Shown here: one piece after another, positions 1-11,869 of the stretch
How positions within the stretch are numbered: the stretch's first letter is position 1
Layout of the letters: the number at the start of each line of letters is the position of its first letter
Assembly (NCBI RefSeq): GCF_029784155.1
Contig: NC_073693.1
Coordinates: 288,148,875-288,212,874, forward strand
Length of the DNA stretch: 64,000 nt
Reading direction: 5' to 3'
DNA from: Uranotaenia lowii
Lineage: Eukaryota > Arthropoda > Insecta > Diptera > Culicidae
Position numbers and translations under genes: made by a program
The notes under the pieces: generated by a model
The model's database searches: none
What the model was told of the DNA's origin: nothing
The model's input: only the letters and a program-made list of their open reading frames with translations

Positions 1-342
1 TTCGTTGAATTTGTCGAAAATTTAAAAATCACTGTTATAAAAAGGCAACCATAATTTTTTTAATTTTCAACCAATATTGATTAATAACCACTTGAAATCT
101 TCATTTTTAATAGACATTAAAGGCCCATAGAAAATTATATTTTTAAAATGTTACCATCAACTCTAAAATTGTTGTTTTTTTTTTAATTTTTCTATTATAT
201 ATTCACTAACAACAATACTGTGTTGATCATACGCAAAAATTAAGTACAGATGATCGACAGCAAATTTATTCACCTTCAATATGGAAGAAAGAGATTTCAA
301 ATAAATGTTTTGCAGTTTATGAAATTTGATTCTAAGTACAAG
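1..342. other. AT-rich intergenic DNA
   Basis: Short homopolymer runs of A and T and no convincing open frame, RNA gene or repeat end. The only open stretch is about 60 codons and is low in complexity. Nothing else seen. Confidence 0.6.
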
Positions 343-344
343 TA

Positions 345-1292
345 CCATAAACTGGTGGAACTTTGATCAGCGGGGTAACTTTGATCAACATGAAATTTTT
401 CCAGATAATCATCATTAACTAAGTTTAAAGTTAAAATATCTGAAAACTGTTTACTACGTTTGAAAGCCTATGAATTTAGTTACAAAGAAGCTAAATTTGG
501 TTTTTATTAGCAGATTTTTTATATCACTTCAAATGTAATTTGAAAATCCTAAAATATCTTGGTTTTTGAAGGCTCACAAACAAACATCTCTCCTGATCAA
601 ATTTAAGCATTTAGGAGCAAATGGGTTGTTTAATGTGAAAGTTCCACTTTTTTCTTGGTATGGGTTTAGTTTAAGTGTTATTTTTATGATCATTTGATGA
701 TAATTTTTGGATATTGAAAATAATCGGTCATTTTCCATGAAAAAGCTCGTATAGAAAAAATGGCCAAAAACCCTATCAAATGATTAAGTTTGAAGAAAAA
801 AAGAACATGGGAACAGTGCGAGGACTCAGGGAATTGCATGAAGATAAAATTTCATTTGTTTTTGAGGCCAAAAATATAAAGAAATGTTTATAATTTTTGC
901 CCCTAAATGTATGCATCAACATTGTCCATCTTTTGAGTATATTTGTTTTTGAAAGAAAACGTTGAAAAATTCAATCGAGTCCAAACAAAAAATACTGTTA
1001 TCGATATTTTGAGCCTTCTGTGCTAAATGGCATCAGAACAATAAATTTGAAGATGTTAAGATACGTTTGAACCAATGTGATCAAAGATACCCCGAAACTC
1101 GAAATCTGGTTTTGTAACAAACATTTAATTATGACCACAAATGTCGTATGAATTTACTGCAATCAATGAGCACGTTTGATACTCCTCACCTCAGTAAGGG
1201 TTTTAAAGCTTTTAGGTATAACGAAAAAACAACCCCTTCCAAAATATTCAAAAATGAATGAAAAAAGTGATCAAAGCTCCCCCAGTTTACGG
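345..1292. mobile_element. TA-flanked MITE with CCRTAAACTGG termini
   Basis: The left end reads CCATAAACTGGTGGAACTTT and the right end, reverse-complemented, reads CCGTAAACTGGGGGAGCTTT, so the termini form an inverted repeat of about 25 bp. The dinucleotide TA lies immediately outside both ends, the target duplication expected of the IS630-Tc1-mariner superfamily. The phrase TTTGATCA recurs near both ends (about 366, 388 and 1268). There is no transposase frame, so this is a non-autonomous copy of about 950 bp. Assignment to Tc1/mariner rests only on the TA flank and is inferred. Confidence 0.6.
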
Positions 1293-1294
1293 TA

Positions 1295-2590
1295 CCTTTA
1301 ATATTTTTTATATTTGAAGCAAAACATAAAAACAGTTCAACTGGGATTTTTTAAATTTAGTTTTCGGACTCAGCGCCCGATTTGAATATAAAAATATTGG
1401 TTGGTCAATTAAGTTCATGATTTTTTTTTGTTAATTATGTGAACTAGTGTTATTACCTACAAATAATTGACTCGGTGGATTTCAACTTATCAAAATTTAG
1501 TTCCAAGAGAGAAAGTTTATGCTGTTTTCAATTTGTTGACAGGTATTTTTTAACCAAAAAGTCATATTGGTAATATTAACATGGATTTGAAAAATATCAC
1601 TAAAATTTCTAATTTAAACCAGATAAATATTCATAAACAAAGATTTAGAAGAGAAAAGGACAAATTTAGTATAAATAATTATTAGTTTATCAAGCGATTA
1701 GAAATAACAATTCATACTCATAATTTAAATAAAAAAACCGTAATACTTCAGTGCCTTATTTTCAAAAGGAATAAAAATTTTGAAATCAAATTAAGGTTAA
1801 AAAATTTCAAATAACATACAGCAGTAAGATTTAAATAAAAAATCAGTTTGATTACACCCTCAATTTAGATTTAAAAATTTATAAGCTATGTCCATTTGAA
1901 TCACATATTATAAAATCCAAGATTATTGTATGCAAGAGTATATTTGATTCCATATTGCTAGTATTATCTAAGGCAGATCCAGGATGAAAGTATAATGTAG
2001 ATAAATTATTTAAATAATAAAAAAAATTAACTGTTTCAATATCCAAGATTTTTTGTTGAGAGTCTAGTCTACACAAACAAATGAGAAACTAGATTTTTCT
2101 TTGTTTGCAATCCTCTCTAGATAAAAATAGAGATAAATAAATATAAATTGAAAATGTGGATATGCAAACTCTTAATTTGTTAAAGTCATTTTCGAAATTG
2201 AATTCCAAAATGCATTTGACATTGGACATGAGCTTGTAACAAAATTGTTTCAGTAGAAAAAGTAAAGTACATGAATTTAAATTTTACACATCACAAAATT
2301 TTTAAATAAACTTTCAGAATTCTTACACCTCATTTCTTTTGAACAGATTAAACAAAAATATCAGAGGGCTTTTTCTTATAAGTATAAACTAAAATATTTC
2401 CATGGGTTTTATCTAGTTTTCCCAAAAAATATGCTGGTTCGATCCGGTTATAACTTTCAAAACATGAAATTTGAAACTGCTTCAAACTTTTTTTTTAAAT
2501 TCTATAAACCATCCTAATCGATTAAAATTTTAATTCTAGCTAGACATTTTAGTATAACAAATCTAATGAACAGAAAATTTTTAACAATCA
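1295..2590. other. AT-rich intergenic DNA
   Basis: Very AT-rich with many short A and T runs. Open stretches are at most about 65 codons and look random. No repeat ends or RNA genes recognised. Confidence 0.55.
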
Positions 2591-2598
2591 GTCAATAA

Positions 2599-3317
2599 CA
2601 GTGATTGAAATCCTCACCAATTTTCTCATCAGAGGCATTCAAAATACACACTTTGAGGCCTCGCATAGCTATACAAGAGACGATACATATACATTCATTC
2701 AAACCTCCCCCCATGAGGAGAATCTGCTCTGAGAGACATTATTCGTTTGCTGCCCCGAACGAACTCTCTCAACGTTCGGTTGCTACATGATGCATGAAGA
2801 AGACGAGGCACACATACTCATTTACGTTATTGAATTTGATGGACTCAAGCCGATAGCTGTCGTTAAGGAGAACATCTTCAATCTCGCCGCAAAGGTTGAG
2901 GCAACAACAGAAACAACCGAACTTATTACGTTGCACGGCTCGCAACGTATAGTGCAAAGAGGGGGGAGGAAAAAGAAACAAAAAAACTAGCTGCCTGCGT
3001 GCGGTTGCTGTGCAATAATAGCAATAGCAGAAAAACCTCACGCATTCGATCCAGGCACAAACGAAGAGACTCGGGTTCGCTCTGCCTTTTGAATTTGCTT
3101 CCCTCAAGCTTGTAACAGGAGATGAGAGAGAGCCATTCGTTTGGTTTTTTGGATTCGCTGCCTCGAATGTATACTGCTTCTTGAAGGCGGGCCATATTGA
3201 GAGCGTATGCATCATCGGTTTTGCCGTTTTCGCTGCCTCAAAGCAACCTTTGCTTCCGAATAAAGCAGTGAGCGAAAGAAGGTTGATCAATTCATGCTCA
3301 GCAAAATTCAATCACTG
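2599..3317. mobile_element. Non-autonomous hAT element (719 bp)
   Basis: The element begins CAGTGATTGAA and ends with the exact reverse complement TTCAATCACTG. It is flanked on both sides by the identical octamer GTCAATAA (2591-2598 and 3318-3325). An 8-bp target duplication with termini of the CAGNG type is diagnostic of the hAT superfamily, and the octamer fits the usual hAT target form nTnnnnAn. The interior is richer in GC than its surroundings and holds open frames on both strands (up to 180 codons, minus), but these show no transposase, BED-finger or dimerisation-domain motif, so I treat them as chance. The interior could be captured sequence. The perfect duplication suggests a fairly recent insertion. 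Confidence 0.8.
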
Positions 3318-3492
3318 GTCAATAATCAAGTTTGAACATCCGTTAAAAAACATGTTTTGAAAGTTGAACATCAAAATTTTCAAAATGAAATTTAAATTTG
3401 CCCTACAATCTTCGAAGAACCGTTTTGAAAAGCATTATTTTTGAAATTTTGCAACTCAACTTTCGATATGAAACCAAATGAAGACTTAAAAG

Positions 3493-5699
3493 CAAGGCCG
3501 GATTAAAGGGGGGGCAAAGGGGCAATTGCCCCGGGCCCCCCCCCGAAGAAAAAAAAGATTTAACATTACTTTAATTATACTGCTACAAATCTATGAAAAG
3601 AAATCAACACTAAAAAATCGGAATGAAAACTATTTTATATTTCGACTAAAGGGGCCCCCTTGAAATAGTATCTAGAATAGTTTTTCTCTAACATAAGTTT
3701 AGGGGGCCCATAGAGTAAGAAGGGAAGGAGTTCTCCCCCATTTTGCGAGCTGTATGAATATCAAAATCTTGGTATTGAATTTCAAAATTTTCAACTTAAA
3801 ATCTGGAAAGTAATGTAAACCGAATTCGGAAAAAAAATTAGAAGAATATGAGGCAAAACACCTTATATTTACATTTTGTTTATCGAAGCATATTAAGAAA
3901 AATAAAGAAAAAACATCTCCTCATTATGATTACATTACGTCTTGCACAATGATAATGTTTGTTAAAAAGTTAACTTTCCAAGTAATGATTACTGCACTAA
4001 AATAGCAGCTAACTTCGCCAAAACTGGCTCACAGTGCTGAGCGAGAACAGAGAAGCTTTATGATATACATTTCAGAATTTTACCCGTGCAGTAAACGTAA
4101 CCGGCTATTATTATAAATTTTAACTCTACAATAATTAAAATTTCCGTTGGTCTATGAATTCCTTTTTTCTCTCTATTCTTGAAAAAAAAAACATAAAAAA
4201 AACTGTAGTTGCTTAAATTGGACCAATCGACGGTACAGAGTTACATTATTGAATTTCCATTCCAATTTATGTCTTAGACGTGAAAGTCGTATTGAAACAT
4301 GTATAACTGATTTAACCAAAATTTTCTCCTCTACTGAAGTTAATATCCCGAATTCAGCATATCATTTTCCAAATGATCGTTCTCAAATTATCATAAAAAT
4401 GATCTCATAGTTTATGTTTTTCCAGATTCAATTCGTTGAGATTTTCAAGACTTGTGTTGTTTCTTCAGTTACTGACGTTCAATTTCATGGTACTTCTGAA
4501 TTTTGAGAACTCAGGATCTTTGTTTAAGGTACAAAACTCATTTGGATTCCTTATCTGACTTTTTCAATGATACCTGATTTTGTTTTTCAAACATTTAATC
4601 TCTATTCTGATTTTTTTTAAATAGATGATTTTTGCATTTACACCCCATTGGCTTTGAGGGCATCGAATGAAACTTTTGTCACATTTAGGATAACAATTTG
4701 ATAAGATTTTTTTATCTGATTAGAATCATATTCATAAACATCTCATGAAAAGGTTTGTTTTTGTTTCAAAGATATATAACTGAAATTCACATTTGATGCA
4801 ATTTCTGCTTTGGCTCTGATTGTAACTTTAAATCACTTTTTTTTTACTATTTAAATAATATTTTGTTTCTAAAAACTTGATTTGAAAATATCTTTTACAT
4901 TGAAGCCACTGAATTGTGGTTATAAATTTAACCTGATTGTGAGTTTTGAATTCTTAAACATTTATAACATATTCTTTAACATTTATATACATTTGAATTC
5001 AATTATTTTGTTTATTTTTTTAAATTTTGTATTCTGTGTATCTTCATGATACTTTCCAATCGTCATTAGGTAATTATTTTTCGATGAAGCACAAACCAGA
5101 CGATTAATGATGAAATGAAAATCATTTTAAATCTATACGGCCATTTTTTCCTAAACAGTANNNNNNNNNNNNNNNNNNNNNNNNNNNNNNNNNNNNNNNN
5201 NNNNNNNNNNNNNNNNNNNNNNNNNNNNNNNNNNNNNNNNNNNNNNNNNNNNNNNNNNNNNNNNNNNNNNNNNNNNNNNNNNNNNNNNNNNNNNNNNNNN
5301 NNNNNNNNNNNNNNNNNNNNNNNNNNNNNNNNNNNNNNNNNNNNNNNNNNNNNNNNNNNNNNNNNNNNNNNNNNNNNNNNNNNNNNNNNNNNNNNNNNNN
5401 NNNNNNNNNNNNNNNNNNNNNNNNNNNNNNNNNNNNNNNNNNNNNNNNNNNNNNNNNNNNNNNNNNNNNNNNNNNNNNNNNNNNNNNNNNNNNNNNNNNN
5501 NNNNNNNNNNNNNNNNNNNNNNNNNNNNNNNNNNNNNNNNNNNNNNNNNNNNNNNNNNNNNNNNNNNNNNNNNNNNNNNNNNNNNNNNNNNNNNNNNNNN
5601 NNNNNNNNNNNNNNNNNNNNNNNNNNNNNNNNNNNNNNNNNNNNNNNNNNNNNNNNNNNNTAATTGCCCCGGGCCTCCCGATGGCTTCATCCGGCCCTG
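3493..5699. mobile_element. hAT element with CARGGCCGGAT termini, interrupted by an assembly gap
   Basis: The left end reads CAAGGCCGGATTAAAG and the right end, reverse-complemented, reads CAGGGCCGGATGAAGC. Both continue into a GGCCCGGGGCAATT-like G/C tract. The identical octamer CTTAAAAG flanks both ends (3485-3492 and 5700-5707), which is an 8-bp hAT target duplication. Termini of this kind (CAGGGCCGGAT, GGGGCAATTGCCCC) are widespread in animal hAT families. No transposase reading frame is visible in the sequenced part; 500 N lie between the interior and the right terminus, so a coding part cannot be excluded. A second purine-rich G/C motif (GGGGCCCCC, AGGGGGCCC) recurs at 3651-3660 and 3699-3708. 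Confidence 0.8.
5161..5660. other. Assembly gap (500 N)
   Basis: A run of exactly 500 N, the same length as the other two gaps, so its true size is unknown. It falls inside the hAT element, about 40 bp from the right terminus. Confidence 0.99.
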
Positions 5700-6186
5700 C
5701 TTAAAAGTCTCTTGATACAGTCTATACGACTGTAATATTTTTAAGAACGCTTGGTAGGAAGTTTGACCTACCAAATCATAAATCAAAAATTTAAAAAAAA
5801 TAAACATTAAAATTTTAAAAAATCAAGAAAAATAAGCTCATTCAATTAAGAAAAATTAAAATTTAGTAGCAGAAACCACTATTCTTCAACAAAAATATTG
5901 TCAAATTATAAACTATGTTAGATCTGTAAGGATTTATTAAAACCTGAGCTTAGAAAAAAGTTAAAAAATTCTACTGTTTCAAACATTTTAAATTTAATTT
6001 ACGGTACATAAATAATTGAAAAAAAATGCTAATTTTCCAAATGTTCAAGAAAAATATGTTAACAGTAATCTAGAGTGCAATTAATAATAAATATTCTGCA
6101 ATAGATCTTTTTTTTATTTATTTATACTTCGGGGGTTTTATATGTTTCACAGATTAATAATGAACATCAGATCAAAATAATATGTA

Positions 6187-6202
6187 GTGGCTCCAGAGAG
6201 TA
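6187..6202 (+). repeat. Dispersed 16-bp motif GTGGCTCCAGAGAGTA
   Basis: Exact match to a motif that recurs in the window. Other copies: 14086-14101 (minus, one mismatch), 14228-14243 (minus, exact), 17482-17497 (plus, exact), 55034-55049 (plus, two mismatches), 55218-55233 (plus, exact), 56794-56809 (plus, two mismatches), 59675-59690 (plus, about three mismatches) and 60274-60289 (plus, one mismatch). The flanks show no shared sequence beyond an A/T context. It may be the relic of an element end or a binding site; I cannot assign it. Confidence 0.75.
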
Positions 6203-6472
6203 TAAACTTATATGATCAACCATATTAAACTTTTCTTCACTCATGCTCTAAAAATTAGAATAATTATTTGTAATTTTTACTCGAATATTGAATTTTTGCT
6301 CCCAACTGTCAGATGACAAATAAGGTTTTTGGAATAAAGAATCCAACTCAATGCTCTATTGCCTAATTGTTTTTATCAGTGAATTGAAGAATGTCAAAGC
6401 TAATTTTCATAGATTTGTGATGCTGAATTGAAATTTACAATAATGCAAAAACATTCAAGAATATAAAAAAAA

Positions 6473-6500
6473 CTAGCTGACCCGGCAAACTTTGTTGAGC
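6473..6500 (+). repeat. Fragment with the arthropod repeat phrase CTAGCTGACCCGGCAAAC
   Basis: The phrase CTAGCTGACCCGGCAAAC followed by TTTGTT matches, from memory, a very common arthropod interspersed-repeat end. No matching partner end was found nearby, so it is called a fragment. The superfamily is not assigned. Confidence 0.35.
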
Positions 6501-9500
6501 CTGTATTTTTAAGATTTTTTTTTATATATTTTAGCACTGTTCCTTAGTCAGCCTTCCTTTTGAGTGGATAAAAGCAAGTGGATACCCTTGTGTCAGAAAA
6601 AAAAATCCAGAATTATAGTTCAATATACAAATAAGTTACGCTAACTTTTGGTTAGCGAACTTATTTTCTTCCGGTAACTTAAGAACGCTTAACCTATCAA
6701 GTTTCAATGTAGTTTAGCCATCATTCCTATTCAAAAACTCCTATCTGATCAAGTATTTTAAAATTGCTGAAGATTGATTTGAACAGAAAATGGATCTGTT
6801 TTGCTGGAGTCGTCATAGACTGAGTTTTTTTTTCGATTTGTGTTTACCTCTGTATTTAAATACATTGAAGTTTTCTTTAAGCATGATCGTCAGAAAAGAA
6901 AAATTAAAAAATGAATTGGACAAAACCAGAACATTTAAAGAATTATGAAAATAAACTTAATTTACTAAATATACTAATTGAACCTTATTGTGAATTGACA
7001 GAGCTGAGTTTGACAAATATTTAACAATTCAGGAAAAGTCATTATTCATCTCATTTAACAGCAACACTTTTCTAATCAATATAATGTTTGAAAATGTCTT
7101 TGAAATTTGTGTCATCATTATCTTTTTTCAATTTTCAGTAAGGGATTGATAGATTGCACTATAAATTAGGAAATTAAAAAAAAAAAGAATTTAAACTGTC
7201 ATGTTTTTGGATTACTTTTCTCTTAGCATTTGAAACCTTGAATGAAGGCAAATCTGTTTTGAATATTTGGAATAAGAATAAAAAACAATAACAAATTATT
7301 TAAAATTTAAGTTTATGATCGTAAGATAAGAGACTGTAATTCGAACAGTTTAACTTAATTCTGAATCTTATTGTTAATTTATATCAATATTCTGAATTTG
7401 GCTTTATGAATCTAGATTTTAAGTTATATTTGAACGTAAATTTAAAAGCTGATTTTCTTTGATCTTGATTTTATTTTTGTTGATCGAGTTCAAGTGTTTA
7501 TATTCCTAAACTCACTTGTGCTTGATAGATTCTGATATCTGGTACGAAACTTTTTTTTGTATTTTTGTGTATTGGTTCAGATTTTCTCTATACTTAAATG
7601 TTTCGAAATTTTAGGTGGCATGGTTTCTACTTAAATGTTAAATTTTTATATTCTTTCAAGTTTGATGATATTTTTGATTACGATCCTTTTTTTGACTTTT
7701 GAAACTGAGAGTTTTATCTTATATCAAGTTAAAGTCCTATATTGCTAAACTTTGGGAAAGTTCCCTTTAACCAGTGAGCATAAAAGGTAGTGTGCCTTTT
7801 TCAATTCGAATGAAAAAAAAATGGAAATTGGGTGCCATGACTTTTATTTGATACGAATAAAAACTAAAAATAAATTTTCAAATTCCACAAAAACATTTTC
7901 GAAAAAATCTCTCCGTCGTGTATTTTTTCGCGTGAAGACGAACACAACAAAAAAAATCGCATGCAAATCGGATGATCCCGTGAAGAGTTTTGCGTTCACA
8001 TTTTTGGATGATCGAGATTAATTTTAGCTTTTTTGAAAAAGTTTGGTGCAGTGTATTTTTTTATCATTTAAAATTTGATCATTTGACATTAATGCCTCCA
8101 TGACTACAATGAAAATAGAATGTAGCTTTAAAATGCATTTTAAAACAAAAAAAAAGTATATTTTCATCCAAACATTAATCTTTACGTATTTCCGACCTCA
8201 ACAAACTCGTCTAATAAATGTTAATCTTTGATATACTGGAGCATTTTACAGATTCAAAATTGATAAAAGTAATTTTAAATTCAAAAATCTTTTAATAACT
8301 AGAGTTCTCATAGAGTTTTCAACTTAAGAAAACCTTCAAATACACCTACAAATAACCAATTCGAAGTTGTAAAGATTGTTTTGATTCAGTTTAATCGAAT
8401 ATAAATTGTTGACAAAAAAAAAACCTAAACTGAACAAGCATAAATAAAACGACTTTATGTATTTGCATAAACATATTTTTTTTTAATTTCAAGCGATTGA
8501 ACAAGCCGAAATTGAATAGGTTAATCCCTAATCTTGATCATTGCTAAGTAATTTGAATGTTTTAATTGATTTCAAATGTTTAGCGAATATTTTTTTACAA
8601 AACGGAACATCATTTGCTTCCTTTTTGTTTATTCAATACAAAAATTTTCGGAAGTCTTTCTATGGTCCGTAAAAAGATTTCTTAGAAAAACTCCTTTTTT
8701 GTTCGAACCGCACGGTGGTATTTTTCGTCATCACTTCCATTTAAAAGTTTTATGGAGCTCAACCATAGCGATTTTTTCTTTGCCCATTTTCGAAAAGTTT
8801 TTTCACAATGAATTTGAATTTTGTCGTGAAGCCTCCTTTTTCCAATAACCGGTGTTTTTTTTATCTCAAAATGAAATCATTGCATTGATATGGTGAACAT
8901 GGGTTTCAAAATCATAAAAAAAAACATAATTTCTCGGGTTTACTACCAGATTTGTCAATGTTACAGTTTACATTTTAGATTCTAGAAATATTTTACAGAT
9001 TTCATAAATGGATGGCTTATTTTCAAGTAAAATGACTCAATTTGATCAATTGAATTTATTTAATTAAAGTTTTTCATGATTTTCCCATCAGATTTCTGAA
9101 AATAGCATAACTAAAAACAAAAAAAATCCCATTTTGACTTATTCGGGGGTGCTGAGTCGAAACATTCTTTTTTTCATCAGAACTTGTTATAGATATAGCT
9201 TTAAAAATAGGTAAAAAATAAGTTATTCAATTTGTGTATCTTCTTGCAAAAAATGTAAAATACAAATACTTTTAAAAGGCCATGAGTAATTTTGAATTCA
9301 GAGAAAAAAACTATGGAAGTTTTCAATTTTTTTTCAAACCTGCAAAAATCGGGAATTTTGACGAAATTTTAAAGAAAAATTAAACTAAATTCAATCTTTG
9401 ATATTTTTAAAACCTTAAGTGAAATCATTTTGCCATCTTCAACAAAGTTATTGAATGAACTAAAATTTTTAACATCCATCATTCAATGACTTTCTTTAAT

Positions 9501-9524
9501 AATGTTAGATGAAGTTATGGCCGT

Positions 9525-9572
9525 AGGAATGGGGGGAGGGTTTGGGGTTTAAACCCACCCCCCCTCTCCCAT
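9525..9572. other. G-rich/C-rich imperfect hairpin
   Basis: A GGGGGGAGGG tract is followed within about 20 bp by CCCACCCCCCCTCTCCC, with GGTTTAAACC in the centre. The two halves could fold into an imperfect hairpin in otherwise AT-rich DNA. No element boundary was found. Confidence 0.4.
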
Positions 9573-9656
9573 GAGGATCCAAAAGGCAAGCGAGGTATTT
9601 GACTCTACACTCAAAATTTCTAAATTGAAACCAAATTCTGTTGTGTTGTGGGCCTA

Positions 9657-10626
9657 AAGCTTAGTTCTTTTAGAAATGGGACAGTTACGAATGCCTGTAT
9701 CTAAAAAACCATTCGTTTAAACGAAATACTTTCTTTGAAGAAAAATAAGGTAATGTTATGATCTTTTATGGAAAAATTTGAAAAAAAATATTTACCGTTT
9801 TTGGTTAAAGAAATTTCTACTTTATTCTTGGTATCTCCCATTGGCCGGCGCACACTTTTTTCAGTCATGGTATTGATCAGTTTCTCCAACTTATACTTCG
9901 TAAAATCTATATTTCAGGTGGCTTCACCCTCCTTCTTCAATTTTTGATACTTTTTGGTCCAATACTTCTCTGGAAACTGGAAACTGGAAGCATTTTAGTG
10001 GATACAGTTGTTCCGAAATGAACAAATTTGATTATTTTTGACCACATTTTTGTACGTTTTTTTTCCGGTACCGGTTTTACAGCTTAAGCGCTTTGGAACT
10101 ATCAAAAAATATATGTTTGAGGTTGGATTTCAATGAGTCATCACTAGGCAACACTATCAGCTTATCGGAGAAAATTGTTTTGGACATTTCAGCGATATAC
10201 CCTTAGTTTTTCGTTTATTAAAAATTAAAAATGCTGGTATGAGACTTGACTTCCTTGATGACCCTTAACCGTTGTTGCCGATCATGTGCTTCACTCCAAT
10301 GCTTGATTTGAACTTTGTGGACATTATTTACAGTGTTTGCATACTTATCCACCACAAAAACTCAGTAATTCTTTGAATAATCAACGGTTTTTTCAGCTAT
10401 CAATTTGATAATGACGTATTTTAAAGGAAACTGTGCAAAATAATTTTTTTCTTTTTCTCTTGCATCGTACATATCTCAAAAACGCGTAAAGTTTAAATTT
10501 TGAAAAAAATAGGTCGAATAGTATTTTTTACAGGCAACAAAATGCTGTCAAAGTTTTTAATATCCAATAACTAGTTAACGAGCTATTAGCAAATGAAAAT
10601 GTCCCATTTCTAAAAGAACTAAGCTT
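9657..10626. mobile_element. TA-flanked Tc1/mariner-type element, degraded
   Basis: Both ends carry the same inverted repeat of about 27 bp, beginning AAGCTTAGTTCTTTTAGAAA and continuing TGGGACA, with TA directly outside each end. This is the layout of an IS630-Tc1-mariner element. On the minus strand the interior has protein-like stretches in different frames: one near 10280-10390 reading DKYANTVNNVHKV and then HWSEAHDRQQRL, and one at 9701-9889 beginning EKLINTMTEKSVRRPMGD. They look like pieces of a decayed transposase or of its product's neighbourhood, but I could not place a DDE catalytic triad. At about 970 bp it is too short for an intact element. Confidence 0.6.
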
Positions 10627-10628
10627 TA

Positions 10629-11860
10629 CTTGGTTGAATGATTCAACTGAATCAAAGGAATCTTTCGATTGCTTTGATTCAGAAACCAAATTATGATAAT
10701 AGAGTAACGTTAATCAAGATTAGCAATCTTGACTTAAAACTTATGCCAACACTTTAAAAACCCACCCCAAGTTCAACAATTCTGCTACACTTTTTCAAAA
10801 TTTTCTCACTTGTGCATAGAAATTCACGTCTAATCATTTAAATTTTAAGTCAATTTAAGCCCATTTCGAAGGCTATGATTCCATAATTTCTATTTCCAAA
10901 ATTGTATTCCTGTTTCGTATTTCAGATTCTGTATCCAGTTCAGGATTCTTGATTTTCAGTTAAAAATATCATAAGAAATTAGAAATGAAAAGCTGCTTTG
11001 AAAGTCTGGTTCAAATTAGGTTTTGAATTTCATATCAAATTTAAATCATGTTCTCGTGATCATATGCATTTTCAATATTTTGATAATAATTCCCCGAATA
11101 TGAAAAAAAGAAAAAAATGTTTTATATTCAAATTCGAAGCTCTTAAACATAATTCTTAAATAAAATTCAAACAATTAATGTTTTGGAATGACAATCATAA
11201 CTGGAAAACTAAGATTCAGATAATTTAAAATTTATATTTTCATTCAGATTCACAATACAGATTAAAAATAAATAATTAAAATAGTGAATTTAAATTTAAC
11301 CTGAATTTACAGCATTTGAATAATAGATTTATTAATGAGGGCTCTTAAATTTGGATCATGAAATTCTGATCTGGATCAAGATTCAGAAATCGTATTTATT
11401 TAACGTTACAGAAATCGTATGGAAATTCGTGTACAGATTCAAAGCGCAATTTTTGAATTTAGGTTCAGAATTCTTATTTAGTAAATGAATTTTACATAAA
11501 TTGTTGAGGGATTTAAAAGATCAAGATTGCTTATCAATTCAATTTCCAGATTTCTGTTTTTTTATCAAAATGAGTTTGTTAACACAATTCAGCTGAAAAT
11601 CACAAATAGAAAGTAGAATTTAAATGTTTCGTTATTTTAAAAAATCATCCATAAAATATTCGTTATGGAATTGATTCCTAATGAAAAATATTTGTGATCA
11701 AAGAATCATGTACTTGATCTTCACCTTAAAAATCTGTACAAAATTCTATATTTTGTCGATGTATTGTTTAAGATTATTAATAACACTTAAAAACACCAAA
11801 ATTCAGCATAATATATTTCAGAGATCAGCAGACAAAATTCTGCTTATTTAATATATAAGA
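10629..11860. other. AT-rich intergenic DNA
   Basis: AT-rich, with repeated short phrases of the type TTCAGATT/AATTCAGA but no clear period. No open frame or RNA gene supported. Confidence 0.5.
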
Positions 11861-11869
11861 GTAAGTGTT

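Larger units (their letters stand above)
5708..9656. other. AT-rich intergenic DNA with scattered repeat scraps
   Basis: No supported gene. Three items stand out: an exact GTGGCTCCAGAGAGTA at 6187-6202 (see the dispersed motif), CTAGCTGACCCGGCAAAC at about 6473-6490 (below), and a G-rich/C-rich imperfect hairpin at about 9525-9570. The 90-codon open stretch at 8576-8848 is rich in Phe and Lys, as expected of translated AT-rich DNA, and is not called. Confidence 0.5.

Noticed and set aside
2769..3311. 180-codon minus-strand open frame
   Set aside because: It lies wholly inside the hAT MITE, has no transposase or other domain, and its Cys/Phe/Leu-rich composition looks like translated non-coding DNA.
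5115..5807. Open frames of about 180-220 codons across N runs (also at 28263-28838 and 60511-61191)
   Set aside because: Almost entirely translated N; no real sequence supports them.
8576..8848. 90-codon plus-strand open frame
   Set aside because: Phe/Lys/Ile-rich, as expected from AT-rich DNA; no homology or context.
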